Made by a program: the position numbers and the translations under genes
The notes under the pieces: generated by a model
What the model was told of the DNA's origin: nothing
Database searches by the model: none
Seen by the model: only the letters and a program-made list of their open reading frames with translations
DNA from: Phytophthora quininea
Lineage: Eukaryota; Oomycota; Peronosporomycetes; Peronosporales; Peronosporaceae
Direction of reading: 5' to 3'
Assembly (NCBI GenBank): GCA_011947345.1
Contig: JAAVTG010000359.1
Span: forward strand, 124,001 to 188,000
Length of the DNA stretch: 64,000 bases
Shown here: in pieces, positions 63,860-64,000 of the stretch
Numbering within the stretch: position 1 is the first letter of the stretch
Layout: the number at the start of each line of letters is the position of its first letter

Positions 63860-64000
63860 CTTCGAACGGGGTCTTGGTCTTCGCGAGAGACGGCAGGTTT
63901 CAAAGTGATGGCACAGCAACACCAGCAATTGTACAGATCAGGTTGGTGAAATCAATTCCCTTTTGCACGTGTACGTCAACTTGGCTTGTGCTCCCGGAGC
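63860..64000. other. Upstream flank of the secreted protein gene
   Basis: The last 141 bp of the window, the likely promoter of the minus-strand gene. No further gene can be supported. Confidence 0.4.

Noticed and set aside
1..64000. Programmed ribosomal frameshifting as the cause of the many breaks
   Set aside because: Breaks fall at different run types in unrelated genes, several per gene, with no common slippery heptamer or downstream structure.
1..64000. tRNA, rRNA, CRISPR arrays, bacterial operons or phage genes
   Set aside because: None seen; the introns, fusion proteins and transposon types are eukaryotic (oomycete).

Overview
This window is nuclear DNA from an oomycete, most probably Phytophthora or a close relative in the Peronosporales. 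The evidence is a G-protein-coupled receptor fused to a phosphatidylinositol phosphate kinase, a broken RXLR-type effector, very short GT-AG introns (57-79 nt), dense genes on both strands with short spacers, and flagellate-lineage genes (CDKL kinase, ENO4-like pseudo-enolase). I saw no bacterial operons, rRNA, tRNA or CRISPR.

Layout. 1-5.3 kb: the 3' part of an S28 serine peptidase, a CDKL-type kinase (minus) and, head to head with it, an ENO4-like enolase. 5.3-17.2 kb: one giant minus-strand gene (about 3.9 kb of codons) with short N-terminal repeats, a long coiled coil and a C-terminal array of about 12.4 nearly identical 333-bp repeats. 17.3-27.4 kb (all minus): a MYND zinc-finger protein, the GPCR-PIPK, a Na+/K+-ATPase-like P-type ATPase with a greatly enlarged M7-M8 loop, and ALG11. 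27.7-34 kb: a membrane FHA protein, an RNF5/RNF185-like ubiquitin ligase, an RWP-RK factor, a BLOC1S1-like protein, an OGFOD3-like oxygenase and a WW protein. 34.2-42 kb: an Hsp104 disaggregase with a heat-shock element, a quinone oxidoreductase-like MDR, the first of five D-2-hydroxyacid dehydrogenases, a ruined RXLR gene, the farnesyltransferase beta subunit and a protein with a novel repeated motif. 43.5-45.2 kb: a dead pogo-like transposase. 45.6-55.8 kb: a large PPR protein and four more D-2-hydroxyacid dehydrogenases around a small unknown gene. 56-62.5 kb: a Mutator-like element split by a hAT element that has exact 14-bp inverted ends, an 8-bp target duplication and a piece of a host MFS transporter gene inside it. 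The window ends with a secreted, effector-like protein.

A pattern runs through every region: more than 25 reading frames break by the loss of a single base, mostly in a homopolymer, and restoring one base recovers the conserved family sequence. That one-directional bias points to uncorrected sequencing or assembly deletions rather than mass pseudogenisation. I therefore describe these loci as genes with apparent frameshifts and give the position of each break. Exceptions that look truly dead are the RXLR gene (nonsense codon), the hAT and Mutator transposases, the pogo relic and the MFS fragment.
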